Source: Cutibacterium granulosum
GTDB lineage: Bacteria; Actinomycetota; Actinomycetes; Propionibacteriales; Propionibacteriaceae
Length of the DNA: 64,000 nt
Direction of reading: 5' to 3'
Assembly (NCBI RefSeq): GCF_900186975.1
Contig: NZ_LT906441.1
Span: forward strand, 682,001 to 746,000
The position numbers were made by a program, and so were the translations under genes. Shown here piece by piece: positions 18,259-27,081 of this stretch. Under the pieces are notes generated by a model. That model did not search any database and was not told the DNA's origin. It saw nothing but the letters and a program-made list of their open reading frames with translations. The first letter of the stretch is position 1, and every line of letters starts with the position of its first letter.

Positions 18259-19134
18259 ATGGCTGACGACCATGACGAGCATCCCGGGACTGAGCGTCCT
18301 GCTTCTCGAAGTTCACGCCCAGAGACGGTTGCCTCGAGTTCCAGGGCTGTTCCGCGGCCGGGGCGCAACGTTGACGAGGACCCAGATGCCGATCCCTCCT
18401 CGGATCACGGGTCCAGCCCGCACACCAAACGCAGACGTCGCGGCGCGTCGATTCTCGTTGTGTGCCTGGCTGGATTCATGATGACGACGGCCGCCATCAA
18501 TTCCCGCGGCCAGGATCTGCGCCCCGACACCAACTCCTCGATGACCGACATCGTGCGCAAACAGGCGCACCGCAACTCCGACCTGCAGACCGAGGCCAAT
18601 GGCCTGCGCAGCGAGGTGGAGAAACTGTCGCGGGAGAAACAGGGAGCCCCTTCTGCCGATCCCACTGCCAGCGCCGTGGCAGCACCGGCAGGTCTGCAAC
18701 CCGTCAAGGGTCCTGCGATCGAGGTCGTCCTCTCCGATGCACCACTGTCCGTCGAGGCCGATGGGGTCGATGCGAACATGCTCGTCGTGCACCAGCAGGA
18801 CATCCAGGCTGTGGTCAATGCGTTGTGGTCGGGTGGTGCCGAGGCGATGACCATCCAGGGTCAGCGTGTCACCGCCATGACTGCGGTGAAATGCGTGGGC
18901 AACACCGTCGTCCTGCACGGGGTGCCCTACGCCCCGCCGTACCACATCCAGGCGATCGGCGATCTGGAGTCGCTGCACCAGGCCTTGGACGAGTCGGAGT
19001 CGGTGCGCATCTACCAAGAGTACGTCGACGCCTACCAGCTGGGGTGGAAGGTCAGGGACAAGCCCTCGGTGATCATGCCGCCCTTCGCAGGTCAGGCCAC
19101 CACGGGTGTGGTCACCCCGCGACCCACGAGGTGA
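18259..19134 (+). CDS. DUF881-family membrane-anchored protein
   Basis: A 291-residue protein with a charged, Pro/Ser-rich cytoplasmic N-terminus (about 1-65), one membrane helix (about 67-85), a short coiled coil (LQTEANGLRSEVEKLSREK) and a globular extracytoplasmic domain carrying the DUF881 pattern (GPAIEVVLSDAP ... VVNALWSGGAEAMTIQGQRV ... GNTVVLHG ... PPYHIQAIG). ATG 18259 has GGAAGG six bases upstream; ATG 18244 is an alternative. The gene sits between crgA and pknB exactly as in mycobacteria, where DUF881 proteins are linked to cell-wall division. The trpG-like gene often found next to it is absent. Confidence 0.88.
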   Translation: MADDHDEHPGTERPASRSSRPETVASSSRAVPRPGRNVDEDPDADPSSDHGSSPHTKRRRRGASILVVCLAGFMMTTAAINSRGQDLRPDTNSSMTDIVRKQAHRNSDLQTEANGLRSEVEKLSREKQGAPSADPTASAVAAPAGLQPVKGPAIEVVLSDAPLSVEADGVDANMLVVHQQDIQAVVNALWSGGAEAMTIQGQRVTAMTAVKCVGNTVVLHGVPYAPPYHIQAIGDLESLHQALDESESVRIYQEYVDAYQLGWKVRDKPSVIMPPFAGQATTGVVTPRPTR

Positions 19135-19230
19135 GCCAGCCGACGTGACGTGAGGATCGGCCGCGGCCAAGGACGACGAGTCAGATCCCCTCCCCACCGT
19201 CACGGGACGAGGAGCCCGGTCACCCGTGGT

Positions 19231-19250
19231 ACCTGATTTCGTCAGGTTTG
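19231..19250 (+). terminator. possible terminator hairpin between DUF881 gene and pknB
   Basis: ACCTGA and TCAGGT form a perfect stem with a five-base loop, followed by TTTG. The twelve bases TCGTCAGGTTTG recur 36 bp later at 19275-19286. The site lies between two convergent genes, which fits transcription termination, but the stem is short. Confidence 0.35.
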
Positions 19251-19317
19251 ACGGGCACCCGTGAGCCCCTGCTCTCGTCAGGTTTGCCGGGAAAAGGGTA
19301 GGGCCACCGCCCTTGCC

Positions 19318-21222
19318 TCAGCGCTCGGTTGGATCGCCCTCCTCGCTGGGTTTGGTGGGTTCACTCGGCTGGTCGGTCTGGGAAGGCTGATCGGGCGTGG
19401 TGGGCTCGGTACTCCTGTCGGGTGTGCTCGGCTGCTCAGTGGGCTGGACGTTGTCGGACTGAGGCTTCGGGAAGTTCAGTGTGACCGTCTCGCCACGATT
19501 CAGGACGCTGCCGGCAGACGGTGACTGCGATTCCACCTTGTCGCTCCGTGAGGCATTCCCCGGGCTGGCGGCGACGGCGAAGCCAGCATCCTTGAGATTC
19601 GCCTCGGCCTGTGACCTCGGCTGACCCTTGACATCGGGGACGGTGGACTTCCCGGTGGCCAAGGTGAGTGTCACGGTCGTGCCGTCGTCGACCTTACTGC
19701 CCGGTGAGGGCCAGACATCGGTGACCGTTCCCAGTCTGGCGTCCGGGTCCTCGCTCTTGGGATCATCGTCCTGCACCTGGATCTCGCCATCACCGAATCC
19801 AGCATCCTTGAGGGCCTGGCGAGCGTCTCCCTCCTTGAGGCCAATGAGGTTTCCGGGGACTGTGTGCTGGCCAGGTCCGTCGTTGACGGTGATGGTCACC
19901 GTCGTCCCCATCGGGACCGACTTGCCAGCTTCTGGATTCTGCTTGAGCACCTGATTGGCGGTGTCCCTGTCGGACTTGGTGTGTTTCACCTCTGCGGTGA
20001 GACCGGCATTCTTCAGGGTCGAGATGGCACCGTCCTTGCTCAGTCCTTTGACGGCAGGAACCTTCACCATCTTCACCTGCGGTGTGGGGCTGGGAGCGGG
20101 AGGCCCGGAACGGTGCGCGTGCCACAGGGCGAATCCAGTACCGGCTGCGGCCAGCACCAGCACGATGGCCAGGATGATGGGCCATTTCTTGCGTGGTTTC
20201 GTCTCGTCTTCATTCGCCACATCGTCACCGACGGGCTCGCCAGGGGCGGCGTGGGCCGGCGTCGAGGTGAGGGCTCGGGTCGGCGACTCCTCGGCGGTGA
20301 CGGCTGGAACCAGCAGGGTGGCCTGGTCGTCGGGGGAGGCGTCCTCATTGCTCTCGAGGAGAGCCTGCGGAGTCGCTCCGGTGAGGACCCGCTCCAGATC
20401 CTCACGCATCTGTGTGGCGGTGGGGTAGCGGTGCTCCGGATCCTTCGCCAAGGCCTTGAGCGTGACGGCGTCCATGGCAGGCGTCACCTCTGGGTCCAGG
20501 GTGGACGGCGGTGAGGGGACCTCACGGACGTGCTGGTAGGCCACCGACACCGGCGAGTCGCCGACGAAGGGAGGACGGCCCACCAGCAGCTCGTAGAGCA
20601 GACACCCGGTGGCGTAGATGTCGGCGCGATTGTCGACGGTCTCACCACGAGCCTGTTCCGGGGAAAGGTACTGGGCGGTGCCGATGACAGCTGCCGTCTG
20701 GGTCATCGTCGCCGAGGTGTCTGCCACCGCTCGAGCGATACCGAAGTCCATGACCTTGATCGACCCGTTGCGGGTGAGCATGACGTTGGCAGGTTTGATG
20801 TCGCGGTGGACGATGCCGGCTGCATGGGAGTACGCCAAGGCGTTGAGCACCCCCACGCAGAACTCCAGGGCACGTTCGGGTAGGATCTTGCGACCGTCCC
20901 GCAGCACCTCACGCAGGGTGTGGCCCTCCACCAGCTCCATGACGATGTAGGGCACCGGCATGTGGGTGGTCGGATCGGTGGTCTCGCCGGTGTCGTAGAC
21001 GGCCACGATGTTCGGGTGGTTCAACCCGGCCGCCGACTGTGCCTCACGCTGGAACCTGGCCTGAAAGGTGGAATCACTGGCCAGATCGACGCGCAGGCGC
21101 TTGACGGCGACCAGACGCCCCAGCCGGTGGTCACGGGCCTGCCACACCTCGGCCATGCCGCCGCGACCAATGATGTCGAGTAGCTCGTAGCGATCACCGA
21201 GCCATGTCGTTGAATCACTCAT
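19318..21222 (-). CDS. pknB: Ser/Thr protein kinase with three PASTA domains
   Basis: A 634-residue receptor-type kinase. The cytoplasmic kinase domain (about 12-280) has the Gly loop GRGGMAEV, Lys41, catalytic HRDIKPAN (Asp141), DFG at 159-161 and activation-loop Thr residues (TSATMTQTAAVIGT). An acidic linker, one membrane helix (about 347-367) and three PASTA repeats (about 383-590) follow; PASTA domains bind muropeptides or lipid II. A Thr/Pro/Ser-rich tail ends the protein. GAAGGAG precedes the start. It is the last gene of the fhaA-to-pknB cluster. Other actinobacteria have pknA between pbpA and pknB; here only 175 bp separate them, with no kinase remnant. Confidence 0.95.
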   Translation of the reverse strand: MSDSTTWLGDRYELLDIIGRGGMAEVWQARDHRLGRLVAVKRLRVDLASDSTFQARFQREAQSAAGLNHPNIVAVYDTGETTDPTTHMPVPYIVMELVEGHTLREVLRDGRKILPERALEFCVGVLNALAYSHAAGIVHRDIKPANVMLTRNGSIKVMDFGIARAVADTSATMTQTAAVIGTAQYLSPEQARGETVDNRADIYATGCLLYELLVGRPPFVGDSPVSVAYQHVREVPSPPSTLDPEVTPAMDAVTLKALAKDPEHRYPTATQMREDLERVLTGATPQALLESNEDASPDDQATLLVPAVTAEESPTRALTSTPAHAAPGEPVGDDVANEDETKPRKKWPIILAIVLVLAAAGTGFALWHAHRSGPPAPSPTPQVKMVKVPAVKGLSKDGAISTLKNAGLTAEVKHTKSDRDTANQVLKQNPEAGKSVPMGTTVTITVNDGPGQHTVPGNLIGLKEGDARQALKDAGFGDGEIQVQDDDPKSEDPDARLGTVTDVWPSPGSKVDDGTTVTLTLATGKSTVPDVKGQPRSQAEANLKDAGFAVAASPGNASRSDKVESQSPSAGSVLNRGETVTLNFPKPQSDNVQPTEQPSTPDRSTEPTTPDQPSQTDQPSEPTKPSEEGDPTER

Positions 21223-21397
21223 GGGAGTACTCCTTCGCAGGGTTCACAGCAGGACGCCGCGTTCGTGCGGACGGGACTGCTGGTGAGGATGTGCCACCTG
21301 TTGGTGATGGTTGGCATGTTCGTCCTGGCATTCGCCCCAGTACTTCCGGGCGTCCTGCCAGTGCCGATCACCGTGGTGAGGAACGGTGCCGCGTCGA

Positions 21398-22825
21398 TCA
21401 TCTGAGGGCCTCGATCACGTCGCGAGCAATGGGGGCACCGAGACGTCCGCCGGCAATCTCGGAGCGCTCCGTGTTGGACGACTCGACGAACACCGCCACG
21501 GCAACCTTCGGTTTGTCGGACCAGCCGACGAACCAGGCGTAGGGCGGCTTGTCCGGGGAGGTCTGTGCCGTACCGGTCTTGCCACCCACCGTGACGCCGC
21601 TGATCCGGGCATTCCGGCCCGTGCCGTTGTTGACGACCGAGACCATCATCTGCTGCAGCTGTTTCGCGGACTCGCGCGTCATCGGGGTCGACATCGGGGT
21701 GTCCTTGTGGGTCCACACCGTCTGCAGGTTCGCTGCTCGCACGGACTTGGTGAGGTAGGGCTCCATGAGTACCCCGTCGTTGGCGATTCCTGCGGCCACC
21801 ATTGCCATCTGCAGCGGGGAGGCGGCGACGTCGTACTGTCCGATGGAGCTCAGCGCGAGCTGGGCGTCGTTGAGCTTGGTGGGGAACTTCGAGGTGGCCA
21901 TCGAGATGTCGGAGTCGGGCCTGGAGCCGAAACCAAATTTGCTGGCCTGGTCGGCGAGGGTGCGCTCGGAGAGCCCCACGCCGAGCTTGGCGAAGGCAGT
22001 GTTGCACGAGATCTCCAGGGCATGGGTGAGGGTGATGTTCTCACCGCCACAGTTGATCTCGTTGGTCAGGGAATTGGTGGTGCTCGGCAGGGTGTACGCC
22101 CGGGGAGAGCTCACCTTGGAGTCTGGTCGGTAACCGTGCTGCAGGGCAGCGGCGGCTGTGACGAGCTTGAAAGTGGACCCCGGCGGGTAGATCTCACGGC
22201 TGGCCCGGTTGGCCATCGGGTTGTCGGGATCATCCAACAGCCGCTTCCAACTCTGCTGGGAGGCCTTGAGGTCGTGGGTCGCCAGCAGGTTCGGGTCGAA
22301 GGACGGGTTGGAGGCCATCGCCAGCACGGCGCCGGTGGAGTAGTCGAGGGCGACGACGGCACCCTTCTTGCCGCGCAGACCTTCCCATGCTGCGTCCTGG
22401 GCACTGGCATTGACGGTCGTCAACAAGGAGCCGCCTTGCGGTTTGTGCCCGCCCAGGGTGCCGGTGAGGCGCGAGAGCCACTGGGCGTCCGAGGTGCCGG
22501 TCAGCTGTGGATTCTGGGTCTGCTCGAGCATGGTGCGCCCGTAGTAGTACGAGTAGTACCCGGTGATGGGGGCGTACTTCCTGCCGTGCGCGTAGGTGCG
22601 CTGGTAGTGGAACTTCCCGTCGGAGGCGACGGTACGAGCCACGGCCGTCGACCCGACGAGGATGTCACCGCGGTTCTGGGAGAACTCGGCGTCCCGCACT
22701 CGGGTGTTGCGGGAGTCGTTGTTGAGGTCGGACTGCCGGAACAGCGCAGCATAGGTGACGTTGATGGACAACGCGAGGAACATCAGCGCCGTGAACACGG
22801 CGACGGCGCGAATCGGACGGTTCAT
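21398..22825 (-). CDS. pbpA: class B penicillin-binding protein (transpeptidase)
   Basis: A 475-residue D,D-transpeptidase with an N-terminal membrane anchor (about 8-28). Active-site motifs: STFK (nucleophilic Ser) within PPGSTFKL, SCN, and KTGTAQ. The product forms peptide cross-links beside the RodA glycosyltransferase. The ATG at 22825 overlaps the rodA stop by ATGA, supporting this start; the open frame continues upstream but there it is antisense-like sequence over rodA. Sequence style and context match mycobacterial PbpA. Confidence 0.94.
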   Translation of the reverse strand: MNRPIRAVAVFTALMFLALSINVTYAALFRQSDLNNDSRNTRVRDAEFSQNRGDILVGSTAVARTVASDGKFHYQRTYAHGRKYAPITGYYSYYYGRTMLEQTQNPQLTGTSDAQWLSRLTGTLGGHKPQGGSLLTTVNASAQDAAWEGLRGKKGAVVALDYSTGAVLAMASNPSFDPNLLATHDLKASQQSWKRLLDDPDNPMANRASREIYPPGSTFKLVTAAAALQHGYRPDSKVSSPRAYTLPSTTNSLTNEINCGGENITLTHALEISCNTAFAKLGVGLSERTLADQASKFGFGSRPDSDISMATSKFPTKLNDAQLALSSIGQYDVAASPLQMAMVAAGIANDGVLMEPYLTKSVRAANLQTVWTHKDTPMSTPMTRESAKQLQQMMVSVVNNGTGRNARISGVTVGGKTGTAQTSPDKPPYAWFVGWSDKPKVAVAVFVESSNTERSEIAGGRLGAPIARDVIEALR

Positions 22826-24189
22826 GCCTGCTCGCCCCCTCGTGGAGTCGGAATCATGATCTGGTCGACGGGACGACGTGCCTGATGACTGATGGTCATG
22901 AAGATCCCGATGATCACCCAGTTGGCGATGAGTGACGACCCGCCCTGGCTCATGAATGGGGTCGTCAGGCCGGTGAGGGGCAGCAACCTGGTCACACCGC
23001 CGATGATGGCGAAGACCTGCAGGGCGAAGACGAAGGCCAGCCCCGCGGCGAGCAGCGTCCCGAAACCGTCCCGGGAGGCCAGGGCGGCTCGCAGGCCACG
23101 AAAGACGAGCAGGGCGTACAGCACGATGATGGCGAGCAGCCCGGTGACGCCCAGTTCCTCGCCGATGGAGGACGAGATGAAGTCGCTCCACGAGAAGGTC
23201 ACCAGGCCGGGACGTCCCAGCCCCCATCCGCGCCCAGCCAAGCCTCCCCAGGCCATGCCGTACTGGGCCTCGATGACCTGACGGTTCTTGTCGAAGTCGT
23301 CGAACGGGTGCAGCCAGGCATTGACACGAGTACCGACGTGCGGGGTGAGGGCGATGGCTCCCCACGCCCCGACGATCGCGGCGATGCCACCGAGCACCAC
23401 CCAACCAGTCCTGCCGGTGGCCACGTAGAGCATGACGACGAACATGCCGAAGAACAGCATGCCGGTGCCGAGATCCCGCTCGAAGACGATGACAAGCATG
23501 GATGCGAGCCACACCACGGAGATGGGGCCGATGTCGCGCAGTCGCGGCAACTGGATTCCCAGCACCTTCCTGCCGGCCACCGAGAGCACGTCGCGTTTCT
23601 CCACGAGATACCCCGCGAATGCGACGGCCAGGACGACCTTTGCGATCTCGGCGGGCTGCAACGAGAACGGTCCGAGGTGCACCCAGATGCGCGATCCATT
23701 GATCTCCGTGCCGATCACCGGGACGATGGGCAGCAGGAGCAGCACGAGACCGACGAGGAACAGCACGTAGGGGATCTGCTGCAACTTCCGGTAGTCGCGC
23801 AGGACGGTCACCGTCAACGCCCACAGGATCATGCCGGCCAGGGTCCAGACGAGCTGGGCCTCGAAGCGATGCCGGGGTGGGGCTGCGATGAGGTCGATGC
23901 GGTGGATCATCGCCAGACCGAGCCCGTTGAGGGTGACGACGACCGGCAGGATGACTGGGTCGGCGTAGGGAATGGCGAACCTCGTGACGAGGTGACATGC
24001 CAGTACGACTGCCAGCCAACCTCCCACGATGACCTGCCAGTTGGTGGGTAGATCATCGTGGATGTTGAGCTCGGTGAGCAGGTAGCCACTCACCCCCAGC
24101 GCCCAGGCGAGGATGAGCAGTCCCAGCTGGCTCCAATGGCGTTTGGGCTGGACGATGATGGTCTGTTGCTCGTCGGTGGACACACTCAC
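22822..24189 (-). CDS. rodA: SEDS peptidoglycan glycosyltransferase RodA/FtsW
   Basis: A 455-residue polytopic protein with about 12 helices, the lipid II polymerase partner of PbpA. Family signatures are NGSRIWVHLGPFSLQPAEIAK-like sequence in the middle, VFERDLGTGMLFF, an extracellular loop with the catalytic-type Asp region (HPFDDFDKNRQ), and LPLTGLTTPFMSQGGSS near the C-terminus. It overlaps pstP and pbpA by four bases each, so cell-wall synthesis and dephosphorylation genes are coupled. Confidence 0.94.
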   Translation of the reverse strand: MSVSTDEQQTIIVQPKRHWSQLGLLILAWALGVSGYLLTELNIHDDLPTNWQVIVGGWLAVVLACHLVTRFAIPYADPVILPVVVTLNGLGLAMIHRIDLIAAPPRHRFEAQLVWTLAGMILWALTVTVLRDYRKLQQIPYVLFLVGLVLLLLPIVPVIGTEINGSRIWVHLGPFSLQPAEIAKVVLAVAFAGYLVEKRDVLSVAGRKVLGIQLPRLRDIGPISVVWLASMLVIVFERDLGTGMLFFGMFVVMLYVATGRTGWVVLGGIAAIVGAWGAIALTPHVGTRVNAWLHPFDDFDKNRQVIEAQYGMAWGGLAGRGWGLGRPGLVTFSWSDFISSSIGEELGVTGLLAIIVLYALLVFRGLRAALASRDGFGTLLAAGLAFVFALQVFAIIGGVTRLLPLTGLTTPFMSQGGSSLIANWVIIGIFMTISHQARRPVDQIMIPTPRGGEQA

Positions 24190-25598
24190 GGGCAGTCTCC
24201 TGCCTGCACCTGGGGCAGCTGGGCCTCGGAGGTCGGTGTGCTGCTGGCGGAGGGGGCAGCCGACGGGGCCATCGTTGCCGAGGCACTCGGCGAACCGGGC
24301 GGCGTTGCGGGTGCCGATGGTGTCGTGTTGGTCGAGCGGGCACGCTGGTCACGTACCGCCCGGCAGTACTGCTCGCCGATTCGCAGTTCCCCCAGTGTGG
24401 CTCGCCCGGACTCCACCGAGGGCACCTGGATGCTTGACTCGACACGATTGCGGTAGTCACGGGGCAGGTCGGCCACTCGGATGTCGGAATCCTCGACGAC
24501 GGAATGCAGATCCATCCACAACAGCTTCTCGGGCACCCCTTGATAGATCGCCACGTTCTCACCACTGGTTCCCACGTAGTACTGCGACCTCAGGTAGGCC
24601 CGAGCGCCGAGAATCGTTGCGACGAGAACGGCGGCGATACACACGAGCACGACGAGCCAGGAGCGGAATCGTTGCCTGGCCGACTTCGCGATCGGGGCGT
24701 AGCGCATGGACTCCTCGGCCTCCGAGTCGAAGAGCACCTGGCGGCTGGGGTGATCTGCTGCATGCGCGGGACGCTCGGATGTCGTCGGGATCTCGGTGGT
24801 GCTCTCGTGACGTGGGATCCGTGTCGTGGCGGCAGCCCCGATGACCGTGCCCTCGACGGCGTCCAGCTCGTCATCCTGGGCGACGACGTCGGAGACGATG
24901 ATGGTGATGTTGTCCTTGCCTCCGGCACGGTGTGCGGCGTCGACGAGGCGGGACAGGGCTTCGTTGGGATCTGGCCTTGTCAGCAGGCGCTTGATGGTCT
25001 CGTCGTCAACGAGACCACACAACCCGTCGGAGCAGAACAGCAACCGGTCACCCCGGCGCACGTCGACCAGACTGGCGTCGGGGGAGTGCTGGGCCTGTCC
25101 GTTGAGCACCTTGAGCAGCAGCGAACGGTGCGGGTGCACCGCAGCCTCCTGCGGGGTGATGCGGCCCTCGTCGATGAGGGACTGCACCCAGGAGTGGTCG
25201 TGGGTGAGACGACTCAGCTGGCCGTTGCGCAGCAGGTAGGCGCGTGAGTCACCGATGTGCACCAGGCCGAGCTGGGTTCCGGAGAACATGGCCCCGCAGA
25301 AGGTCGTACCCATGCCATCGAGGCTCGCGTCCCAGGCGACGAGGTCGGCGAGGTCATCGTTGGCTGCCGCCACGGCCCCGGCAAGGGTCGTGAGCATGTC
25401 CTCACCCTCACGGTGGGCATCGGCGGCACTGATGTGGTCGATGGCCACGGTGGAGGCCAGGTCGCCGGCGGCGGCACCGCCCATGCCGTCGGCCACCGCC
25501 AGCATCGTGGCGGAGACGTAACCCGAGTCCTGGTTGTTCTTGCGGACCAGCCCAATCTCGCTGTGGCTGCGTGTGTTGAGGGAGAAAGTCATCGTCAC
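24186..25598 (-). CDS. pstP: PP2C-type Ser/Thr phosphatase PstP
   Basis: A 470-residue membrane phosphatase, the partner of PknB. The catalytic domain (about 1-235) has the metal-binding motifs NQDS, ADGMGGAAAGD, IGDSRAYLL, CSDGLCGLV and GGKDNIT. A linker and one membrane helix (about 310-330) follow, then an extracytoplasmic region with a Ser/Thr/Pro/Ala-rich tail. It overlaps fhaB and rodA by four bases each. Confidence 0.94.
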   Translation of the reverse strand: MTMTFSLNTRSHSEIGLVRKNNQDSGYVSATMLAVADGMGGAAAGDLASTVAIDHISAADAHREGEDMLTTLAGAVAAANDDLADLVAWDASLDGMGTTFCGAMFSGTQLGLVHIGDSRAYLLRNGQLSRLTHDHSWVQSLIDEGRITPQEAAVHPHRSLLLKVLNGQAQHSPDASLVDVRRGDRLLFCSDGLCGLVDDETIKRLLTRPDPNEALSRLVDAAHRAGGKDNITIIVSDVVAQDDELDAVEGTVIGAAATTRIPRHESTTEIPTTSERPAHAADHPSRQVLFDSEAEESMRYAPIAKSARQRFRSWLVVLVCIAAVLVATILGARAYLRSQYYVGTSGENVAIYQGVPEKLLWMDLHSVVEDSDIRVADLPRDYRNRVESSIQVPSVESGRATLGELRIGEQYCRAVRDQRARSTNTTPSAPATPPGSPSASATMAPSAAPSASSTPTSEAQLPQVQAGDCP

Positions 25599-26089
25599 CG
25601 CTGGCCCCGAACCACCATCACGGTTCGACCGATACGGACCTCGTCATCCACGTCGAGACGGGTGAGCTCCTCGATGTTCTGCCCATTGACGTAGGTGCCG
25701 TTGGTGGAGGTGAGGTCCTCGACGAACCAGAGTCCATCGAATCCTTGGCTGATCTCGGCATGCTCGGTGGAGGCGTAGTCGTCCTCGATGACGAGGGTGG
25801 AACCCCCGCCACGGCCGATGACGATCGTGTCGATGAGCGGAATCTCCAGGCCGGCCTGGTCACCGGACATGATCTGCAGGGTGGCGGGTTGGGCGGCCTT
25901 CCTGCGGCCCAACCGGTGTCGGCGGCGACCAGTGGAGGTTGCGGCCGGGGTGCCGACGTGTCCTTCGGTGCCGCGCGCCACGCTGTGGCCAAAGATGTCG
26001 GTCCTGATGACGTTGACGGCGAGGAGGATGAACGCCCACAACACTGCCAGATAGGCGATACGCAACACGCCGATGAGGAACTCACTCAT
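25595..26089 (-). CDS. fhaB: FHA-domain membrane protein FhaB (FipA type)
   Basis: A 164-residue protein with an N-terminal membrane helix (about 5-27), a basic linker (GRRRHRLGRRK) and a C-terminal FHA domain (about 75-160) with IGRGGGSTL, STEHAEI and DLTSTNGT, the phosphothreonine-binding residues. In mycobacteria the equivalent protein is bound by phosphorylated partners at the septum. The start lies three bases after the fhaA stop. Confidence 0.92.
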   Translation of the reverse strand: MSEFLIGVLRIAYLAVLWAFILLAVNVIRTDIFGHSVARGTEGHVGTPAATSTGRRRHRLGRRKAAQPATLQIMSGDQAGLEIPLIDTIVIGRGGGSTLVIEDDYASTEHAEISQGFDGLWFVEDLTSTNGTYVNGQNIEELTRLDVDDEVRIGRTVMVVRGQR

Positions 26090-26092
26090 GTA

Positions 26093-26779
26093 TCACATTC
26101 CCGTCGGGGCGTGGACGAGCATGCGAGTGGAACCAATCTCGATGCGCGATCCGTCGTGCAGTTCTGTCGTGCTCACCCGGACTCCGTCGACGATGATGCC
26201 GTTGGTCGATCCCAGATCCTCGATGGACACCCCCACGCCGTCGTCGGTGGGCCACACGTGCAGGCGGGCATGCATCCGTGACACTCCTGGATCGTTGAGC
26301 CGCAGGTCTGCCTCGGTGCCACGTCCGATGAACAGTCCGGGTGGGGTGAGGGGATGACGCACCCCGTTGACCTCCAGGACGAGCCGTCCCGAACTGGGGC
26401 GGGTGGCCTGGGCACGAGGGCCGGAGTCCACCTCGAAACGACCGATTCCCAACTCCTCGTCCAAGTCGTAGTCGACGCGGATCGGCCCGTTGAAGACGTA
26501 GCGGCGCTCGGTGGCGTGATCCCTCAGCTGGGGGATGATCTCGCCATTGAGTGTCTTGGTGTAGGGGGCCAGGCGCTCGTAGTCCTGAGGTGACAGGCGT
26601 ACCGTGAACTCATTGGGGACGAGCCGGCGGCCCTTGGACAACAGCTTGGCGTGGGAATCGAGCTCGCGTTGCAGTCGAGCGGCAATCTCGACGGGCTCCA
26701 CCTCGGACTTGGATATTCGGGAGAACAGGTTGTCGGAGACCCTTTCGAGGTCCACGTTGAACTTGTCCAAGATACCCAC
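26093..26779 (-). CDS. fhaA: FHA-domain protein FhaA with N-terminal DUF3662
   Basis: A 228-residue cytoplasmic protein. Residues about 1-118 form the DUF3662 domain beginning MGILDKFNVDLERVSDNLF; residues about 140-225 form the FHA domain with FIGRGTEADL, SRMHARL and DLGSTNGI. The middle linker is much shorter than in mycobacterial FhaA (over 500 residues). It is the first gene of the minus-strand fhaA-fhaB-pstP-rodA-pbpA-pknB unit. In mycobacteria FhaA binds the phosphorylated pseudokinase tail of MurJ; the MurJ in this window lacks that tail. Confidence 0.93.
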   Translation of the reverse strand: MGILDKFNVDLERVSDNLFSRISKSEVEPVEIAARLQRELDSHAKLLSKGRRLVPNEFTVRLSPQDYERLAPYTKTLNGEIIPQLRDHATERRYVFNGPIRVDYDLDEELGIGRFEVDSGPRAQATRPSSGRLVLEVNGVRHPLTPPGLFIGRGTEADLRLNDPGVSRMHARLHVWPTDDGVGVSIEDLGSTNGIIVDGVRVSTTELHDGSRIEIGSTRMLVHAPTGM

Positions 26780-27081
26780 GAGTCCCCCTCTCCAGGCCCT
26801 GCGAGATGCGCTTGTCAGGTTGCAGAACGCACCCTGGTCACAGCGAGTCTACCCAGTGCCCACGGAAAAAAGGAGCACGACAGCGCGTCAACGGCACACA
26901 GAAGCGCTGGAAAGTCTGTGACAAGGCCACATGTTACGCGATGAGACCTCAGGTGTCTTGCTGGCGCTGCGGGCGGACGGGTGCGGAGCCTTGTAAAGCG
27001 CCGATCGGTTCCCTGGTGGTGTCCCCCTGGGAACAGTCGTGGTGGGGCACGATCGCCGTCAGGGTCATTCTCGCCCGGGAG
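26780..27081. other. intergenic region upstream of fhaA
   Basis: About 300 bp between rmlB and fhaA, both on the minus strand. It should hold the promoter of the fhaA operon and the end of the rmlB transcript. GTTCCC and GGGAAC arms at 27008-27034 could form a weak hairpin. I see no tRNA here, although in mycobacteria a tRNA-Leu lies upstream of fhaA, and no convincing promoter pair. Confidence 0.4.

Noticed and set aside
21223-21397. Possible pknA remnant between pbpA and pknB
   Set aside because: The 175 bases show no kinase motif in any frame.
26780-27081. Expected tRNA-Leu upstream of fhaA as in mycobacteria
   Set aside because: No cloverleaf can be drawn here; the tRNA found nearby is tRNA-Ser beyond rmlB.
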